From positions 1-56,335 of the forward strand of contig UQZO01000013.1 of the NCBI GenBank assembly GCA_900545545.1: a stretch of DNA of 56,335 bases. Reading direction: 5' to 3'. The first letter of the stretch is position 1, and every line of letters begins with the position of its first letter. This document shows positions 43,103 to 50,427 of this stretch, piece after piece. Below the pieces are notes generated by a model that saw nothing but the letters and a program-made list of their open reading frames with translations, was not told the DNA's origin and made no database searches. A program made the translations under genes and the position numbers. Source of the DNA: an uncultured Subdoligranulum sp. (GTDB lineage Bacteria; Bacillota; Clostridia; Oscillospirales; Ruminococcaceae).

Positions 43103-44305
43103 TTACCCATTGGCAAAAACCTTGCGCCAGTAAGCCCCCTGCCGCAGCCAGTACCAGGCCCGCCGGGCGGGACCTTCGCCGGGCGCCAGCAGATGGCAAG
43201 TTCCGCACCCGCGGCGGCGCAGAGAGGCCGCCCGCCCCAGCAGGTGTTTGTCGGGGCTAAAACGGTGCACCACCCCCCAGGGTGCCGTATACCACACCGA
43301 GGGGTGCAGCACCGGCAGGGTGACCGCCGCCTGCTGGACCAGATCCTCCACCAGCGGCCGGGCCAGGTTGGCCCCCGCCGCCGTACAGAAATAGGAGGCC
43401 CGCCCCTGGCGGGGGTTCATCTCAAAAAGGACCGCCTCCCCACCGGCGGTGTATTTCAGGTCAAAATTGGCATAGCCCCGCCAGCCGCTTTGGCGCAGCA
43501 GGTCCGCCAATGCTGTAAGCAAAGCGGTATCCTGCCGGGCGGGTTCGGTGAGGATGGCGCCGTAGTTGCCCACCCCCTCGGGGGTGCGCTCCTGCAAAAG
43601 CACCTGCCCCTGCACGATCCAGGGCACGCTGCCGTCCCGGGCGCAGTAGGCGTTGACCACCCCCAGCGCCGTGTCGGCCCCGGGGATATACTCCTGCAGC
43701 AGCATGGCGCCATGGTACCCGCCCTGGGCTGTTGCCGCCAAAATTTCTTCCAGTTCGGCCGCGCTGTTTACCAGATAGACCTTGCGCTTGCCGGGGAACC
43801 GGCAGTTCCAGTAGGCCGGGGAATCCGCCGGTTTGGCGATGACCGGCCACCCGAAAGGCAGTTCCGGCAGCGGTGCCCCGCAGGGCAGCGCAACACTCTG
43901 GGGCGTGCGCAGGCCATGGGCCGCACAGACTTTTGCAAAGCCCTCCTTGGTACCGAGAGACTGCACTGTTTCGGGTGCCGGGCAGGCGAACCGGTAGTAA
44001 GGTGCCAGTGCCTCCCGGCAGCGGGCCAGCTGCATGGTGTAACCATCGGCGCAGGAAACCAGCAGGCAGGTTTTGTCGGGGTGGGCTTTGGCCAGCGACT
44101 GCAAAACGGCGGTAATGACCGCATCTTCCTCCAGCCGCGGATGCTCCACCGCCGCTTTCACCAGCCGGCTGTGGGCCAGCGCCGGCAGCGCCTTTTTACA
44201 GACTGCCACACTGTGCACGCCGTACGCCTCAAAAAAGCTGCGCGCCATGCCGTAGACATTGGCATCACCGCCCAACAAAACAGGCAAGACCCCGGCCACC
44301 GCCAT
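43103..44305 (-). CDS. D-aspartate-ligase-like ATP-grasp enzyme (Aslfm family)
   Basis: 400 residues. The N terminus VLPVLLGGDANVYGMARSFFEAYG matches, from memory, Enterococcus faecium Aslfm, which adds D-Asp to the Lys side chain of the peptidoglycan precursor. Further shared features are LVSCADGYTMQLAR, TKEGFAKVCAAHGL, the ATP-binding VIAKPADS, the LLQEYIPG segment and the C-terminal NFDLKYTAGGEAVLFEMNPRQGRASYF metal site. The start is uncertain: ATG at 44305 sits close to GGGGG, while GTG at 44299 has ideal spacing. It lies between a membrane XRE regulator and asnB. The alternative is another carboxylate-amine ligase of the same fold. Confidence 0.8.
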   Translation of the reverse strand: MAVAGVLPVLLGGDANVYGMARSFFEAYGVHSVAVCKKALPALAHSRLVKAAVEHPRLEEDAVITAVLQSLAKAHPDKTCLLVSCADGYTMQLARCREALAPYYRFACPAPETVQSLGTKEGFAKVCAAHGLRTPQSVALPCGAPLPELPFGWPVIAKPADSPAYWNCRFPGKRKVYLVNSAAELEEILAATAQGGYHGAMLLQEYIPGADTALGVVNAYCARDGSVPWIVQGQVLLQERTPEGVGNYGAILTEPARQDTALLTALADLLRQSGWRGYANFDLKYTAGGEAVLFEMNPRQGRASYFCTAAGANLARPLVEDLVQQAAVTLPVLHPSVWYTAPWGVVHRFSPDKHLLGRAASLRRRGCGTCHLLAPGEGPARRAWYWLRQGAYWRKVFANG

Positions 44306-44371
44306 CACCCCCTGTCTTAGTGTATGACAAAGGGGCTTGGCTATGCGCCGGGGTCCTGGAATTTTCCTGTA

Positions 44372-45586
44372 TTACGGTTTTTCTGAAAGCGGGCGGGTAT
44401 CGGTCCAAACGTTGCCGCTCGTATCGTATAGGTGGACTATCAGGTCCGCCGTGGTCACGGCATCATCCTGACAAATCCAACCATCTTTTGTTTCCTCCTC
44501 CCAAAAATTTCCTTGCCAAACTTCGCCTTGGAAGCCGTCTCCGCTGTCCCATGTTCCTTGGGAAGCCAGCTCGATCTTCGCCATCGGTTCTCCGGCCACA
44601 CCGTTCACCCGCAGCTCCACTGTCACCGCCTGCACCTGCATCCAGACGGGACGCTCAATTTCCAGCTCCACTGGGTAGCTGGTCAGCGTCAGCAGGGTCT
44701 GACCGTCCTCCTCGCGTACCCGATAGCCATAGGCATATTCCTCGCCAGAATTTCCCCAGACAAACCGGGGCCGGAAGTTCTCCTCACTGCAATCCACCGT
44801 ACCCAGTGTTTCATTGGTAGCGGTGCCGGCAGCGGTTTTCCACTGCACCGAAAGGTCCACTTTCTCCCCCACCCAAAAGATCACGCCGCTTTCCACCCGG
44901 TAGATGCCATCGGCTCCGGGGGTCAGGTCCAGCAGTTCGGTGGTGCCGTCGTACCGGCCGCCCCGGTGCACCAGCACCAGCTGGCCGGTCATGCCCTCGG
45001 TAACGGTGCGGGGGGTGACCTCCACGCTGACGGGCGCCCAGGTACCGTCCAGATCCCGTACCACCTGGCCGGTGGGCCTCCAATTCCAGTCCAGCACGGT
45101 GGCTTCGCCCTGGCGTACCGCCGCCTGCAGTTCCTCGATTTTCGCCGAAAGTTCGCTCTGGGTGGTGGAAAAATTTGCCTGCATCATGGCATAGCTCTGC
45201 TGCAAAGCCTGCACCTGGCGGTCGTACTGGTACGCCATCCCCACCAGCACGCACACAAGCACCAATGCCATGCCCAGGGCCGCGCCGCCCCAAATCCGGG
45301 TCCGGCGCTGCTTTTCGGCATCCCGGGCTTCCAGCAAGGCCCGCAGGGCATCCAGCGTCAGGGTCGGCTCGGGGGCGCCGCTCTCTCCGGCTTCGCTGCC
45401 CAGCAGTTCCTCCACCCCCACGTCCAGCGCGGCGGCCAGTGCCTGCAGATTATCCAGGCTGGGCAGGGCGGTGTCCTTCTCCCATTTGCCCAGTGCCTGG
45501 CGGCTGACACCCACCTGTTCGGCCAGTGCTTCCTGACTGAGGCCCTTGTTTTTGCGTGCGGCCTGGATGTTCTGTCCCAACGTCAT
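44372..45586 (-). CDS. Membrane-anchored XRE-family regulator with extracytoplasmic domain
   Basis: 404 residues. Residues 1-62 are a classic XRE HTH (IQAARKNKGLSQEALAEQVGVSRQALGKWEKDTALPSLDNL). An acidic linker leads to one transmembrane helix at about 98-119 (IWGGAALGMALVLVCVLVGMA). Outside the membrane follows a coiled coil (about 120-160) and a beta-rich domain to residue 404. This is the plan of a one-component sensor that binds DNA inside and reads something outside. It heads the unit containing the D-Asp-ligase-like gene and asnB, and is divergent from asnB copy 2 and the MurE-like gene, so it probably controls both. Confidence 0.87.
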   Translation of the reverse strand: MTLGQNIQAARKNKGLSQEALAEQVGVSRQALGKWEKDTALPSLDNLQALAAALDVGVEELLGSEAGESGAPEPTLTLDALRALLEARDAEKQRRTRIWGGAALGMALVLVCVLVGMAYQYDRQVQALQQSYAMMQANFSTTQSELSAKIEELQAAVRQGEATVLDWNWRPTGQVVRDLDGTWAPVSVEVTPRTVTEGMTGQLVLVHRGGRYDGTTELLDLTPGADGIYRVESGVIFWVGEKVDLSVQWKTAAGTATNETLGTVDCSEENFRPRFVWGNSGEEYAYGYRVREEDGQTLLTLTSYPVELEIERPVWMQVQAVTVELRVNGVAGEPMAKIELASQGTWDSGDGFQGEVWQGNFWEEETKDGWICQDDAVTTADLIVHLYDTSGNVWTDTRPLSEKP

Positions 45587-45612
45587 CCCCGATGCCCCCT
45601 TTCTGTACCGCC

Positions 45613-45618
45613 ATTGTA
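45613..45618 (-). promoter_or_regulatory. Extended -10 of the XRE regulator promoter
   Basis: Minus strand TGGTACAAT gives a TG-extended -10 (TACAAT) 27 bases before the regulator ATG. A -35 at proper distance is weak (TGTTTT), suggesting reliance on the extended -10 or on an activator. Confidence 0.5.
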
Positions 45619-45659
45619 CCACAGCCCCTGCCAAAACACCAGCAACCCGCCTTGTCAAA

Positions 45660-45680
45660 CCGGCAACTCGTGGTTGCCGG
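45660..45680. promoter_or_regulatory. Operator-like palindrome in the divergent control region
   Basis: CCGGCAAC-TCGTG-GTTGCCGG is a perfect 8-bp inverted repeat. It covers the -35 of the rightward promoter. It is a good candidate binding site for the divergently encoded XRE regulator, which would let it control asnB copy 2 and murE. Confidence 0.6.
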
Positions 45681-45703
45681 GGTGATTTTGCGCATACTAT
45701 AAA
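45674..45703 (+). promoter_or_regulatory. Promoter of the asnB copy 2 - murE-like unit
   Basis: -35 TTGCCG (45674-45679), 18-base spacer, -10 TATAAA (45698-45703), about 29 bases before the ATG at 45732. The -35 lies inside the right arm of the palindrome. Confidence 0.6.
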
Positions 45704-45731
45704 GCAGTTCAGGGGAAATGAGGGACACGGC

Positions 45732-47564
45732 ATGTGTGGAATTGCGGGATTTATCAACGCCCGGGCGGAAGCCGACGGCGCGGTGCTGCAGGGGATGCTT
45801 GCACGCATCGCCCACCGCGGGCCGGACGGCCAGGGCGTTTTTGTACAGGGGCGGGCCGCCCTGGGGCACCGGCGGCTGGCCATTATTGATTTGGACGGAG
45901 GCCCCCAGCCCATGTTCAACGAGGACGGGCGGCTGGCCGTGGTGTTCAACGGGGAGATTTACAACTACCAGGCACTCACCGAGGAGCTGACGGCTGCCGG
46001 GCATACCTTTGCCACAAAATCCGACACCGAGGTGCTGCTCCACGGCTGGGAGGAATGGGGCCGGGACCTTTTGCCCCGGCTGCGGGGGATGTTTGCCTTT
46101 GCCTTGTGGGACCGGGAGAACGAAACGCTGTTCTGTGCCCGGGACTATTTCGGCATCAAACCGCTGTATTACTACGAAGCCGAGGACGGCACCCTGCTGT
46201 TTGCCAGCGAGATCAAAGCCTTTCTCGACCACCCGGCCTTTGAAAAGCAACTCAACGAAAGCCAGCTGGAACTGTATCTGAGTTTTCAGTACTCCCCGGG
46301 GGAGGATACCTTTTTCCGGGGGGTGAAAAAGCTGCTGCCCGCCCACTGCCTGACGCTGGACGGCAGCGGCCTGCGGGTGGAGCGCTGGTGGCAGGCGGAT
46401 TTCACGCCGGAGCTCTCCCCCACCGACTGGCCCCAGACCATCGACGAGACGATGCAGGACAGTGTGGCCGCCCACAAAATCGCCGATGTGGAGGTTGCGG
46501 GGTTTCTTTCGGGCGGGGTGGATTCCGCCTACATCACGTCACTGGCCCGGCCCACCCGCTGCTATACCATCGGCTATGCAGAGGAAGGCTATGACGAAGC
46601 CGCCGAGGCCGCCCATCTGGCCCGGGTGCTGGGCATTCAGAACCGGGTGCGGCGCATCACGCCGGAGGAATTCTGGGACGCCATTCCCGCCGTGCAGTAC
46701 CACATGGATGAACCCCTGGCCGATGCAGCAGCGGTGGCGCTGTATTTTCTCAACGGCGAGGCAGCCCGGGATGTGAAGGTCTGCCTTTCCGGCGAGGGGG
46801 CCGACGAATTTTTTGCCGGGTACAACATTTACAAAGAGCCCTTTACCGCCAGCTGGCACGACCGCCTGCCCGCCGGGCTGCGCCGGGCGTTGGGGGCGGT
46901 GGCCCAGCGGCTGCCTGCGGTGCCGGGGGTGAATTTTCTGGTACGGCGGGCCCTGCCGCTGGAGGAACGGTACTACGGCAACACCGCCCTGATGACCGAG
47001 CGGCAGAAGCGCAGGCTGCTGCGCCACGATTACCGTGCCGCCCTGCCCTTTGACCTGGCCCGCCCCTACTGGCAGGCCAGCGCCGGGCTGGACCCGGTGA
47101 CCCGGATGCAGTGGTGCGACCTGCACCTGTGGCTGGCGGGGGACATTCTTTTGAAAGCCGACAAGATGAGCATGGCCCACAGCCTGGAACTGCGGGTGCC
47201 CTTTCTGGACCGGGAGGTATTTGCCCTGGCCCGTCGGCTGCCCCCCGACGCCAAAGCCGATGCCCGCCAGACCAAAAAGGCGCTGCGGGCGGCCGCCGCA
47301 CGGCATCTGCCGCTGCCCAGTGCCGAGCGAAAAAAGCGGGGCTTTCCGGTGCCGGTGCGGGACTGGCTGCGGGACCCCGTCTACGCCGCCCGGGTGCGGG
47401 CCGCTTTCGACAGCCCGGCCGCGGCGCGCTTCTTTCAGGTGCGGCAGCTGCATATACTGTTAGACCGGCACTTGCGGCGCCGGCAGGACAATTGGCGGCA
47501 GATCTTTTGCATCTACTGCTTTCTGGTTTGGTATGAGCAGTTTTTTGGGAGTGATGCGGCATGA
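45732..47564 (+). CDS. asnB: AsnB-type glutamine-hydrolysing amidotransferase (copy 2)
   Basis: 610 residues. Glutaminase Cys2 (MCGIAGF), RGPDG, FNGEIYNY, then SGGVDS at 260-265 and LSGEGADEFFAGY. The C terminus AERKKRGFPVPVRDWL parallels copy 1 (SGRKKRGFPVPLADWL), so the two are paralogues. The ATG at 45732 is fixed by the obligatory MCG start; AGGGGAAATGAGGG lies upstream. Its last four bases overlap the murE-like start (ATGA), so the two products are made together. Coupling to a MurE-type ligase suggests amidation of a peptidoglycan precursor, for example meso-DAP, rather than housekeeping Asn synthesis. Confidence 0.88.
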   Translation: MCGIAGFINARAEADGAVLQGMLARIAHRGPDGQGVFVQGRAALGHRRLAIIDLDGGPQPMFNEDGRLAVVFNGEIYNYQALTEELTAAGHTFATKSDTEVLLHGWEEWGRDLLPRLRGMFAFALWDRENETLFCARDYFGIKPLYYYEAEDGTLLFASEIKAFLDHPAFEKQLNESQLELYLSFQYSPGEDTFFRGVKKLLPAHCLTLDGSGLRVERWWQADFTPELSPTDWPQTIDETMQDSVAAHKIADVEVAGFLSGGVDSAYITSLARPTRCYTIGYAEEGYDEAAEAAHLARVLGIQNRVRRITPEEFWDAIPAVQYHMDEPLADAAAVALYFLNGEAARDVKVCLSGEGADEFFAGYNIYKEPFTASWHDRLPAGLRRALGAVAQRLPAVPGVNFLVRRALPLEERYYGNTALMTERQKRRLLRHDYRAALPFDLARPYWQASAGLDPVTRMQWCDLHLWLAGDILLKADKMSMAHSLELRVPFLDREVFALARRLPPDAKADARQTKKALRAAAARHLPLPSAERKKRGFPVPVRDWLRDPVYAARVRAAFDSPAAARFFQVRQLHILLDRHLRRRQDNWRQIFCIYCFLVWYEQFFGSDAA

Positions 47565-49042
47565 ATTTGTGTGAGCTTTTGCAGGCCACCGACGGCGTAC
47601 TGCTGCAGGGCGACGCCCGCGCCGAGGTGAACGCCCTGTGTTATGATTCCCGCGCCGTACAGCCGGGGGCTTTGTTTGTCTGCCTGCCCGGTCTGCACAC
47701 CGACGGCCACGACTATGCGGCCCGGGCAGCGGCGGCAGGGGCGGCGGGCATTGTGTGTGAGCGGCCGATTGCCGGTTTGCCGGAATCCCTGCCCGTGGTA
47801 CAGGTGACCCACAACCGCCGGGCGCTGGCCCAGCTGGCCATCCGGCTCTACAGCGAACCGGCCAAAGAAATGACGATGATCGGCATTACCGGCACCAAGG
47901 GCAAAACCACCACCGCCCACCTGATTGCCGCGGTGCTGACCGCCGCGGGGCACAAGGTGGGGCTCATCGGCACCAACGGGGTAAGCTGGCCGGGGTTCCG
48001 GCAGCCGCTGGACCACACCACCCCCGAGAGCAGCGATTTGCAGCAGCTGCTGCGCCGGATGGCCGACGCAGGCTGCGATGCCTGTGTGATGGAAGTTTCC
48101 AGCCTGGGGCTGAAGATGGACCGGGTGACCGGCATTGAGTACGACATCGGCATCTTCACCAACCTTTCCCCCGACCACATCGGCCCCGGGGAGCACGCCA
48201 GCTTTGCCGAGTACCGCGCCTGGAAAAGCGTACTGTTCCGGCGGTGCCGGGTAGGTATTGTGAACGCCGACGATCCCCAGACCGAAGCTATCCTGACCCA
48301 GCACACCTGCCGGGTGGTGACCTACGGCATGGACCATCCGGCAGATTGGCAGGCCGGGCAAAAAATCACGCTGCTGCGGCAGTCGGATTTTCTGGGGGTA
48401 GCGTTCACGGCCACCGGCCCCGGCGGGACCGAACAGCCCTACCAAATCGCCATGCCGGGGCGGTTCAGCGTGTATAACGCGTTGGCGGCCATCGCGGCGG
48501 CAGGGGTGCTGCATCTGCCCGAAGCCGCCGTGCAGACCGGGCTGCGGCAAGCCGCGGTGCAGGGCCGGGTGGAACCGGTGCCGCTGGATGCCCCCTTTAC
48601 CGTGGTACTGGATTACGCCCACAACGAAGCCGCTGCCGAAAACCTGCTGACCGCCCTGCGGGCCTACCAGCCCACACGGCTGGTGGTAGTGTTCGGCTGC
48701 GGCGGCGGGCGCAGCCGGGTGCGGCGGTTCGGCATGGGGGAAGCCTGCGCCCGGCTGGCAGATTTCTGCATCGTCACCGAGGACAACAGCCGCGGGGAAC
48801 CGCTGGCGGATATTCTGGCGGATATCCGCACCGGGATGCGCCGGGGTAATCCCGACACCCCCTTTGTGGAAATCCCCGACCGGCGGCAGGCTTTGTACTA
48901 CGCCCTGGACCACGCCCGGCCCGGGGACATTGTGGCGGTCATCGGCAAGGGGCACGAAACCACCCTGCAGCGCGGCGAGGAAACGCTGCCTTTCTGCGAG
49001 CGGGAAATCCTGCAGGCGTACATGAAACAGAAAAAGGCATAA
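47561..49042 (+). CDS. MurE-type UDP-MurNAc-peptide ligase, divergent paralogue
   Basis: 493 residues, the MurE length. The three Mur-ligase domains are visible: N-terminal uridine domain (ALCYDSRAVQPGALFVCLPG), central ATPase with GTKGKTT at 111-117 and the carbamylated-Lys position at Lys222 in RAWKSVLF, and C-terminal domain (VVLDYAHNEAA, FGCGGGRSRVRRFGMGE, AVIGKGHET). Several hallmarks differ from standard MurE: SSLGLKMDRV for the usual SSHAL segment, PDHIGPGEHASF for the usual HLDYHG, and DNSR at 408-411 for DNPR, the meso-DAP recognition motif. It may be a second MurE adding an unusual residue. A terminator follows. Confidence 0.83.
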   Translation: MNLCELLQATDGVLLQGDARAEVNALCYDSRAVQPGALFVCLPGLHTDGHDYAARAAAAGAAGIVCERPIAGLPESLPVVQVTHNRRALAQLAIRLYSEPAKEMTMIGITGTKGKTTTAHLIAAVLTAAGHKVGLIGTNGVSWPGFRQPLDHTTPESSDLQQLLRRMADAGCDACVMEVSSLGLKMDRVTGIEYDIGIFTNLSPDHIGPGEHASFAEYRAWKSVLFRRCRVGIVNADDPQTEAILTQHTCRVVTYGMDHPADWQAGQKITLLRQSDFLGVAFTATGPGGTEQPYQIAMPGRFSVYNALAAIAAAGVLHLPEAAVQTGLRQAAVQGRVEPVPLDAPFTVVLDYAHNEAAAENLLTALRAYQPTRLVVVFGCGGGRSRVRRFGMGEACARLADFCIVTEDNSRGEPLADILADIRTGMRRGNPDTPFVEIPDRRQALYYALDHARPGDIVAVIGKGHETTLQRGEETLPFCEREILQAYMKQKKA

Positions 49043-49047
49043 CAAAA

Positions 49048-49086
49048 GCGGAGGCATCCCGGGTTCGGGGCGCCTCCGTCTTTTTA
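49048..49086 (+). terminator. Terminator of the asnB-murE-like unit
   Basis: Stem CGGAGGC/GCCTCCG (49049-49055 with 49072-49078) followed by TCTTTTTA. It overlaps the stop codon of the convergent pseudouridine synthase gene. Confidence 0.88.
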
Positions 49087-49797
49087 TCGTTCCTGCAGGA
49101 TTTTCAATTCTTCTTCGGTGAGTTCCCGCCACTGGCCGGGGGCCAGGGCCGGGTCCAGCGTTACCCCACCGATGGCATACCGGTGCAGGGCGTTGACCCC
49201 CGCGCCGTAGACGCCGAACATCCGCTTGATCTGATGGTAGACCCCCTGATGCAGCGTGACTTTTACCACACAGGGGTCCTCCCCTGCCGGTTCGGCCTCC
49301 GCCGGGGCCATGGTTTCCCCGTCGGCCAGCGTCACACCGGCGGCAAAGCCCGCCCGCATGGCGTCGGTCAGCGGCGTATCCAGCGTGACGAGATACTGCT
49401 TGTCCACATGGTGGGCCGGGGAAAGCAGGTCGTGGGCCAGGGCGCCGTCATCGGTAAGCAGCACAAAACCGGTGCTGGTCTTGTCCAGCCGCCCGGCCGG
49501 GAACAGCGCCCGCCGGGGGAAATCCGCCGCCACCAGGTCCACCACCGTGGTATCCCGTTTGTCCCGGCTGGCGCTGACGACACCTTCCGGTTTGTTCAGC
49601 ATGATATACACATATTTTTGGTAGGTCCCGGCCAGCGGTGTACCGTCCACCGCCACGGCAGCATCCTCGGCCACCTGGGTATCCGCCTTGCGGCAGACGA
49701 TTCCGTTCACCGCCACACGCCCCTTGGTGATGGCCTTGCGGCTCTCGCTGCGGGTCAGACCGGTGCGCTCCGACAGGTACTTATCCAGCCGCATCAT
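49084..49797 (-). CDS. RsuA/RluB-family pseudouridine synthase
   Basis: 237 residues. N-terminal S4 RNA-binding domain (MRLDKYLSERTGLTRSESRKAITKGRVAVNG), then the catalytic domain with Asp105 in GRLDKTSTG. The C-terminal LHQGVYHQIKRMFG block is typical of RsuA, which modifies U516 of 16S rRNA, though RluB/E/F relatives share it. The start at 49797 has AGGAG 8 bases upstream and overlaps the ybaK stop as ATGATGA. Confidence 0.92.
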   Translation of the reverse strand: MMRLDKYLSERTGLTRSESRKAITKGRVAVNGIVCRKADTQVAEDAAVAVDGTPLAGTYQKYVYIMLNKPEGVVSASRDKRDTTVVDLVAADFPRRALFPAGRLDKTSTGFVLLTDDGALAHDLLSPAHHVDKQYLVTLDTPLTDAMRAGFAAGVTLADGETMAPAEAEPAGEDPCVVKVTLHQGVYHQIKRMFGVYGAGVNALHRYAIGGVTLDPALAPGQWRELTEEELKILQER

Positions 49798-50288
49798 TCG
49801 GCGTGCTCCTGGGTGATGGCGGCCGTCTTGCCGCGGGAAACCTGGATCAGATCCGCCGGGGCGCACTCAATTTGGGTACCGATGCGCCCGCCGGATACCA
49901 GCATCGTCGTCTGGGCCAGGCAGCTCTCGTCAAACACCGTGACGTACTGTTTCTTCATGCCCACCGGGCTGCATCCGCCCCGGATGTACCCCGTGACCTT
50001 GTTGATATCGGCCACATGGATCATGGCCACACTCTTGACGCCCGCAGCCTTGGCAGCCTTTTTCAGGTCCAGCTCGGCCAGCACCGGCACCACAAACACA
50101 TAGTAGTTCCGGTCCGCCCCCTGGGTGACCAGCGTTTTGAACACCTTGGCCGGGTCCTGGCCGGTGAGCTTTGCCACCGAGGCGCCGTCCACCGCCTGGC
50201 CCTCCTCATGGGGGTATTCATGCGCGGTATAGTTGATTTTGGCCCGCTCCAGCATACGCATGGCGTTGGTTTTTGCTTCTTTTCCCAT
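49794..50288 (-). CDS. ybaK: YbaK/EbsC-family Cys-tRNA(Pro) deacylase
   Basis: 164 residues, the family length. Hydrolyses mischarged Cys-tRNA(Pro) in the cytoplasm. FKTLVTQGADRNYYVFVVP and KAAKAAGVKSVAMI contain the conserved substrate Lys (Lys50 in VFKTL). GYIRGGCSPVGMKK is the family signature loop. Co-transcribed and overlapping with the pseudouridine synthase gene, so both serve translation quality. Confidence 0.94.
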   Translation of the reverse strand: MGKEAKTNAMRMLERAKINYTAHEYPHEEGQAVDGASVAKLTGQDPAKVFKTLVTQGADRNYYVFVVPVLAELDLKKAAKAAGVKSVAMIHVADINKVTGYIRGGCSPVGMKKQYVTVFDESCLAQTTMLVSGGRIGTQIECAPADLIQVSRGKTAAITQEHAE

Positions 50289-50358
50289 AAGAATCCCTCT
50301 TTTGCAAACTCTGTATGGCCCTTATTATAAGCCGATGCCTTTTTTTCTGCAAGGGGGC

Positions 50359-50387
50359 TTGACTTTAATGCTTTAAAGTGTTAAAAT
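50359..50387 (+). promoter_or_regulatory. Promoter of aroF
   Basis: -35 TTGACT (50359-50364), 17-base spacer, -10 TAAAAT (50382-50387), about 40 bases before the ATG. Confidence 0.85.
50362..50379. promoter_or_regulatory. Operator-like palindrome inside the aroF promoter
   Basis: ACTTTAA-TGCT-TTAAAGT is a perfect 7-bp inverted repeat placed in the spacer between -35 and -10. A bound repressor here would block polymerase, suggesting end-product control of aromatic synthesis. The regulator is not encoded nearby. Confidence 0.55.
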
Positions 50388-50427
50388 CCCCATATCGACA
50401 ACGTATCACACAACAGGAGAAGCCGCC

